Program-made: the position numbers and the translations under genes
In this document: positions 37,711 to 40,778 of the stretch, piece after piece
Layout: the number at the start of each line of letters is the position of its first letter
Position numbering within the stretch: the first letter of the stretch is position 1
From: Rheinheimera mesophila
GTDB lineage: Bacteria > Pseudomonadota > Gammaproteobacteria > Enterobacterales > Alteromonadaceae
Direction: 5' to 3'
Assembly (NCBI RefSeq): GCF_000986865.1
Contig: NZ_LAVS01000024.1
Coordinates: 1-40,778, forward strand
DNA: 40,778 nucleotides
The notes under the pieces: generated by a model
The model's database searches: none
What the model saw: the letters and a program-made list of their open reading frames with translations, nothing else
Told to the model about the DNA's origin: nothing

Positions 37711-37782
37711 AGCTTTTTCTGGCCTTAACAGGTCGGACAAGCCTGAAAAGCTGAAAGTTTTATTCAAACTGCGGCTATATTC

Positions 37783-37797
37783 TGTAATAAAATTACA
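37783..37797. promoter_or_regulatory. HexR operator upstream of pykA
   Basis: TGTAATAAAATTACA differs from the zwf-hexR box by one base and lies just downstream of a TATATT (37776-37781) -10-like hexamer, 47 bp before pykA. A bound repressor would overlap the start site. Confidence 0.8.
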
Positions 37798-37844
37798 TTA
37801 CACTTAAACCGACCCATCCATAGATAAGCTTTCAGGAGCTCTTG

Positions 37845-39284
37845 ATGCCCAGAAGAACTAAAATAGTCGCAACCCTTGGCCCGGCAACAAATTCACAAGC
37901 CACGATCGAAAAGTTAATCCTGGCTGGTGCCAGCGTGTTTCGTTTCAACTTTTCTCATGGTAGTGCCGAAGATCATAAGCAGCGTGCAGAAATGGTACGT
38001 GCTGCTGCAGCCAAAACCGGTGCGCATGTCGCCATTCTGGGTGATTTACAAGGCCCGAAAATCCGCGTCTCTACTTTTAAAAACGGTTCTGTGATTTTAG
38101 AAGAAGACCAACACTTTGTTTTAGACGCTGATTTGCCAAAAGGTGAAGGCGACGAAACTCAGGTAGGTATCGACTATAAAGAATTACCTGCAGATGTGCA
38201 GCCTGGTGATGTGCTGTTGTTGGATGACGGTCGCATCCAGATGATCGTCGAGCACGTGGTAGGCCAGCGTATTCATACTAAAGTGTCAGTGGCTGGTAAA
38301 CTGAGCAATAACAAAGGGATTAACCGTTTAGGCGGTGGTTTGTCGGCTCCTGCCCTGACAGAAAAAGATAAAACAGATATTTCCTTAGCCGCTTATATAG
38401 ACGTGGATTATTTGGCGGTGTCTTTCCCACGTTGTGGGGATGATCTACGGGTGGCCCGTGAATTAGCCCGCGCTGCAGGTTCTGAAGCTTTAATAGTCTC
38501 TAAAGTAGAACGTGCCGAAGCTGTGGCAGATGATGAAACATTAGACGACATTATCCGTGCATCGGATGCTGTGATGGTGGCCCGTGGTGACTTAGGCGTT
38601 GAAATTGGTGATGCCGAGTTAGTGGGTCAGCAAAAACGTATTATCGCCCGCTCGCGTCAGCTCAACCGTGTGGTGATCACTGCGACTCAAATGATGGAGT
38701 CGATGATTGAAAGCCCAATGCCAACCCGCGCTGAAGTGATGGACGTGGCCAACGCTGTGCTGGATGGCACAGACGCAGTGATGTTATCCGGTGAAACCGC
38801 GGCCGGTAAATATCCTGTTGATACAGTAAAAGCCATGGCCCGTGTGTGTGATGGTGCAGAGAAGCACCCAAGAGTACAAAGCTCAAAACACCGCATGGAC
38901 GTCGCTTTTACTGAAATCAGTGAGACCATCGCTTTATCTGCGATGTATGCAGCCAACCATTTAACTGGTATTAAAGCTATTATTGCGCTGACCGAGTCAG
39001 GCTATACCGCCAAGTTAATGTCACGCATTACTTCTTCTCAGCCTATTTATGCGCTGTCGCGTCACCAAAAGACCTTAAACAAAATGGCGTTGTACCGTGG
39101 TGTCTATCCGGTGTTTTTTGACAGCACTCAAACGCCGGGTCAGCAGAAAGTATCGGCAGCCGCTATTGAAGCTGTGCAGGATATTGCTCACTTAAAAAGT
39201 GGCGATTTAGTGATTTTGACCTACGGCGATATGATGGAAACAGTAGGCGCATCAAACACTTGTAAGATAGTACAAATCAACTAA
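37845..39284 (+). CDS. pykA: Pyruvate kinase
   Basis: The enzyme converts phosphoenolpyruvate and ADP to pyruvate and ATP. Its 479 residues match E. coli PykA (480). Seen are [19 protein letters not shown], the metal/PEP-binding [26 protein letters not shown], and [12 protein letters not shown]. The length and N-terminus favour PykA over PykF. ATG 37845 has AGGAG 7 nt upstream; the preceding TTG is not needed. A HexR site precedes it, tying lower glycolysis to ED flux. Confidence 0.95.
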   Translation: MPRRTKIVATLGPATNSQATIEKLILAGASVFRFNFSHGSAEDHKQRAEMVRAAAAKTGAHVAILGDLQGPKIRVSTFKNGSVILEEDQHFVLDADLPKGEGDETQVGIDYKELPADVQPGDVLLLDDGRIQMIVEHVVGQRIHTKVSVAGKLSNNKGINRLGGGLSAPALTEKDKTDISLAAYIDVDYLAVSFPRCGDDLRVARELARAAGSEALIVSKVERAEAVADDETLDDIIRASDAVMVARGDLGVEIGDAELVGQQKRIIARSRQLNRVVITATQMMESMIESPMPTRAEVMDVANAVLDGTDAVMLSGETAAGKYPVDTVKAMARVCDGAEKHPRVQSSKHRMDVAFTEISETIALSAMYAANHLTGIKAIIALTESGYTAKLMSRITSSQPIYALSRHQKTLNKMALYRGVYPVFFDSTQTPGQQKVSAAAIEAVQDIAHLKSGDLVILTYGDMMETVGASNTCKIVQIN

Positions 39285-39292
39285 TTAAATTG

Positions 39293-39343
39293 GGGGCAGA
39301 TCACATTTGTTATGCGTGACTAATGTGATTTGCCCCGATTTTT
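39293..39343 (+). terminator. pykA terminator
   Basis: GGGGCAGATCACATT and AATGTGATTTGCCCC form a 15 bp stem (one mismatch/wobble) with a 13 nt loop, followed by ATTTTTAT. It reaches the convergent transporter gene. Confidence 0.8.
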
Positions 39344-40268
39344 ATAGCCGGTTTTTTAACATTGGCGCTAACGCCGTTAACATTGAACCTATCACCACCA
39401 ACGAAGCACCAACCCAGGCCCAGACATTCAGTGATTCGCTGGGAAACTGCGGATAGAAATACGCCAGTAACTGTGCAAATCCTATAGTCAACAGCGGAGT
39501 AATAGCCAATACGGCACTGACATTGGCCGCTTGCCAATGTTGCAGGGCTTCAGCGAAAGCACCATAAGCGACAATGGTATTCAGGCAACAAAACAGCACT
39601 ATACCCCATTGCCAGGCCGATAAATGCGCCAAAGGGGCAAGGTCTGCAGAGGGCAGAAAACACAAAGCGCCCGCCACATAAATCAGCCACATAATTTGCT
39701 GGGAGTTAAAACTAAGCAATAACTGCTTTTGCGCTAAGGCATAACAAGCCCAGGCGATTGCAGCGATGATCACCAACAGCACCCCCACAGCCTCAGAGCC
39801 AAACTGCGTCAACAATAAGGCCAACCTGTCGTTAAAAAACAGCACTAAACCGATCAGCAACAACCAGGCCCCCACTTTTTGCCAGAACAGAAGCCGTTCT
39901 TTAAACAGATAAACTGCACCTAACATCATCAAAAATGGTGCCAGTTGGATCACCACCTGCGCTGTTTCCGCGGTTAGCAAAAATAACCCTTTCAGATACA
40001 AAATGTAATTTAACAACAGACCTGCGATTGCCAGGACGATCAATAGTTTCTTTTTTACACTCAGGCCCCTAAACGACGGGAGCTGCCTGCGAGCCAGTAA
40101 CACCAACCCCACCAGTCCGGCGGCCGCGACAAAACGGATCCAGGTGATGGTTGCCGCCGACATTGAATTTAATAACCATTTCAGCGCTATAGGTAATAAG
40201 CCCCACAACACTGCAGTAAGCAGCGCTAAACTAAACCCCAAACCAACCCGGCCAGACGACTGATGCAT
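39342..40268 (-). CDS. EamA/DMT-family transporter
   Basis: A 308-residue, ten-TM transporter of two EamA repeats (about 10-140 and 155-300), with conserved stretches AVLWGLLPIALKWLL and LNYILYLKGLFLL typical of the family. Only distantly similar to the other EamA protein in this window, so not a recent duplicate. ATG 40268 has AAGGAGAGGG directly before it. It is divergent from pfkA. The substrate is unknown. Confidence 0.87.
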   Translation of the reverse strand: MHQSSGRVGLGFSLALLTAVLWGLLPIALKWLLNSMSAATITWIRFVAAAGLVGLVLLARRQLPSFRGLSVKKKLLIVLAIAGLLLNYILYLKGLFLLTAETAQVVIQLAPFLMMLGAVYLFKERLLFWQKVGAWLLLIGLVLFFNDRLALLLTQFGSEAVGVLLVIIAAIAWACYALAQKQLLLSFNSQQIMWLIYVAGALCFLPSADLAPLAHLSAWQWGIVLFCCLNTIVAYGAFAEALQHWQAANVSAVLAITPLLTIGFAQLLAYFYPQFPSESLNVWAWVGASLVVIGSMLTALAPMLKNRL

Positions 40269-40440
40269 ACCCTCTCCTTTTTAAGGCTGCTATTATCCTT
40301 CAGATGTCGGACTTTGTCTGTGAACAGCGACCTTAGGTCAGGAAAATAAGTCAGAATGTGACCCAGCTCTTGTCCCAGATCAATACCATGGGGTACGGCT
40401 GATTTAACATGAAACCAATACAACCCCGGAGACTGCACTA

Positions 40441-40778
40441 TGAAACGGATCGGAGTACTGACCTCAGGAGGCGATGCGCCTGGCATGAACGCCTGTTTAA
40501 GAGCTTTGGTACTGACAGCGCATGCCAACGAGCTTGAGGTGGTAGGTTTTCAGTATGGATTTAACGGGGTCATCGAACAGCAGTATCACCACTTATTGCC
40601 TTACCATGTCAACGGTATCATTCAAAATGGCGGCACTATCTTAAAAAGTGCACGCTGTGAAGCCATGCACAGCGCAACAGGTTTACAGCGCGCAGCGCAA
40701 AATCTGCATGATCTGCAGATAGATGCTTTACTGGTGATAGGTGGCGACGGTAGTTTCCGTGGCTGCGTTGAATTGTCT
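40441..40778 (+). CDS. pfkA: 6-Phosphofructokinase (3' end beyond window)
   Basis: The first 112 residues are visible. RIGVLTSGGDAPGMNA is the nucleotide-binding start of PfkA, GGTILKSAR matches the effector/catalytic strand, and LVIGGDGSFRG carries the GGDGS motif that marks ATP-dependent enzymes (PPi-dependent ones have GGDD). ATG 40441 has GGAG 9 nt upstream. Its presence beside a full ED operon means the cell has both upper-glycolysis and ED routes. The window ends inside the gene. Confidence 0.92.

Overview
The window reads as a chromosomal segment of a heterotrophic gammaproteobacterium. The closest fit is the Alteromonadales/Chromatiales border, of the Rheinheimera/Alishewanella type. 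This rests on a HexR-controlled zwf-pgl-edd-glk-eda cluster beside pykA, an astCAD operon with a DUF1338 gene behind it, a YbiT-type ABC-F protein, and gamma-type Dps and HtpX. Species assignment is inference; no rRNA or tRNA gene is visible.

Layout. Bases 1-9190 hold a cut-off exported coiled-coil protein, NAD-malic enzyme (maeA), an Lrp-type regulator facing the arginine succinyltransferase genes astC-astA-astD, a DUF1338 dioxygenase-type gene, and a minus-strand pair (MBL-fold hydrolase plus dienelactone-hydrolase-like protein). Bases 9396-20949 are housekeeping and stress genes: a chemoreceptor, a CNNM/CorC protein, htpX, dps, a CPA2 antiporter, ybiT, and an EamA exporter divergent from a MocR-type regulator. 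A probable unannotated small RNA lies between dps and htpX. Bases 21003-27459 hold an acetyl-CoA hydrolase/GNAT fusion followed at once by a histone-deacetylase-family enzyme, then a TrkH potassium channel coupled to a KdpD/KdpE-like two-component system.

Bases about 27550-30610 are the accessory part. I read them as a cluster of integron gene cassettes without an integrase (a CALIN). All credible ORFs lie on the minus strand, each followed by an attC-like imperfect palindrome (five complete sites), with half-site remnants at both ends. Cargo includes a Tdi1-type immunity-domain protein, a HEPN-like protein with an Rx4H motif, a two-gene cassette of small two-TM membrane proteins, one of them with a glycine zipper, and two small orphans. 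This is the best place to look for an undescribed function, probably in defence or conflict.

Bases 30881-40778 return to central carbon metabolism. The Entner-Doudoroff operon zwf-pgl-edd-glk-eda (minus strand) is divergent from hexR, and pykA follows. Palindromes TGTAATTAAATTACA and TGTAATAAAATTACA sit in the zwf/hexR and pykA control regions, so the HexR circuit can be read from sequence. An EamA transporter and the start of pfkA close the window. Two copies of a dispersed palindromic repeat (14282-14407 and 23817-23904) show compensatory changes at their ends.
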